Origin: Actinomycetes bacterium | GTDB lineage: Bacteria > Actinomycetota > Actinomycetes > Propionibacteriales > Propionibacteriaceae | Direction of reading: 5' to 3' | Length of the DNA: 7,310 nt | Assembly: GCA_023432725.1 (NCBI GenBank) | Contig: JAEYUH010000313.1 | Span: forward strand, 1 to 7,310 | Shown: one piece after another, positions 5,837-7,310 of the stretch | How the letters are laid out: every line of letters starts with the position of its first letter | Numbering within the stretch: the stretch's first letter is position 1 | Position numbers and translations under genes: made by a program | The notes under the pieces: generated by a model | The model's database searches: none | Told to the model about the DNA's origin: nothing | The model's input: only the letters and a program-made list of their open reading frames with translations

Positions 5837-5874
5837 CCTGAGGGAGCATTCAGCGGGTGGGGGGAGCGCTCGGC
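5822..5874 (+). terminator. Large hairpin, candidate terminator of the manB-CDF operon
   Basis: GCCGACCGCTCCCC (5822-5835) pairs with GGGGAGCGCTCGGC (5861-5874) at 13 of 14 positions. The stem can extend inward through ACC/GGT and TGA/TCA with small bulges to a loop at 5842-5849. No T-tract follows, so if it terminates transcription it is of the U-less kind. A competing small hairpin GCTCCC/GGGAGC (5829-5834 with 5842-5847) and the first tandem copy offer alternative pairings. It lies upstream of the predicted ahcY transcription start. Confidence 0.5.
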
Positions 5875-5901
5875 GTAGCGGGATGCCGCCCAAGGCCGAC
5901 T

Positions 5902-5909
5902 GCCCGGGC
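5902..5909. promoter_or_regulatory. GCCCGGGC palindrome upstream of the ahcY -10
   Basis: This perfect 8-bp palindrome sits where the ahcY -35 box would be expected. It is flanked by an outer inverted pair, GCCGCC (5885-5890) and GGCGGC (5914-5919). It could be an operator, but such GC palindromes are common by chance in this composition. Confidence 0.2.
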
Positions 5910-5924
5910 GTGAGGCGGCCCCGG

Positions 5925-5930
5925 TAGGCT
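5925..5930 (+). promoter_or_regulatory. Candidate -10 for ahcY, leaderless
   Basis: TAGGCT matches TAnnnT and ends 8 nt before GTG 5939. Transcription would begin at or within about two bases of the start codon, leaving no 5' UTR for a Shine-Dalgarno or riboswitch. No clear -35 is visible. Confidence 0.55.
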
Positions 5931-5938
5931 GTCGCCTT

Positions 5939-7310
<1,372 letters not shown>

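Noticed and set aside
5782..5938. SAH riboswitch upstream of ahcY
   Set aside because: SAH riboswitches do occur before ahcY in some bacteria, but I could not recognise the consensus, and the predicted transcription start lies at the GTG, leaving no leader RNA.

Overview
The window comes from a high-GC actinobacterium. GC is about 70% by eye, third codon positions are almost always G or C, and GTG starts are frequent. The gene order is the conserved actinobacterial neighbourhood I know from Mycobacterium, Streptomyces and Propionibacteriales: DUF5719, metallopeptidase-family protein, DUF3499, phosphomannomutase, Trm112-like protein, SIS-type sugar isomerase-like protein, cation diffusion facilitator, S-adenosylhomocysteinase. 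A member of the Propionibacteriales is plausible, but the sequence alone does not prove it. There are no mobile elements, tRNA or rRNA genes, CRISPR arrays or signs of recent transfer.

Layout. Positions 1-1319 hold the C-terminal part of a DUF5719 protein, probably an exported or envelope beta-repeat protein, with its start outside the window. It converges, with a 10-bp gap, on a minus-strand gene (1330-1764) for a minimal zincin-like protein whose catalytic HExxH has been lost. From the divergent intergenic region, rightward transcription begins with a small Cys-rich DUF3499 protein (1838-2182). A tightly packed, probably polycistronic unit follows (2226-5781): manB, a Trm112-type zinc ribbon, a SIS/PGI-C isomerase-like protein, and a ZnT9-like CDF metal transporter. 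These genes overlap or nearly touch. A 157-bp intergenic region carries a tandem 19-bp repeat and a large hairpin, then a promoter for ahcY (5939 to window end, lacking only about a dozen C-terminal residues). No stretch over 300 bp lacks a gene.

How the genes fit together. ManB interconverts mannose-6-P and mannose-1-P (or the glucose equivalents) for GDP-mannose and cell-envelope glycans. The isomerase-like protein next to it may act at the fructose-6-P/mannose-6-P step or regulate it, and no separate manA is present here. DUF5719 upstream is likely extracytoplasmic. AhcY removes S-adenosylhomocysteine left by methyltransferases and looks independently transcribed.

The most notable non-coding signal is that four start codons (minus-strand zincin-like gene, DUF3499, manB, ahcY) each lie 6-8 nt downstream of a TAnnnT -10 hexamer with no room for a Shine-Dalgarno site. 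This predicts leaderless mRNAs, whereas trm112 and the CDF gene inside the operon have strong Shine-Dalgarno sequences. The window is best described as a conserved but poorly understood housekeeping neighbourhood with several uncharacterised families, not as an exotic accessory system.
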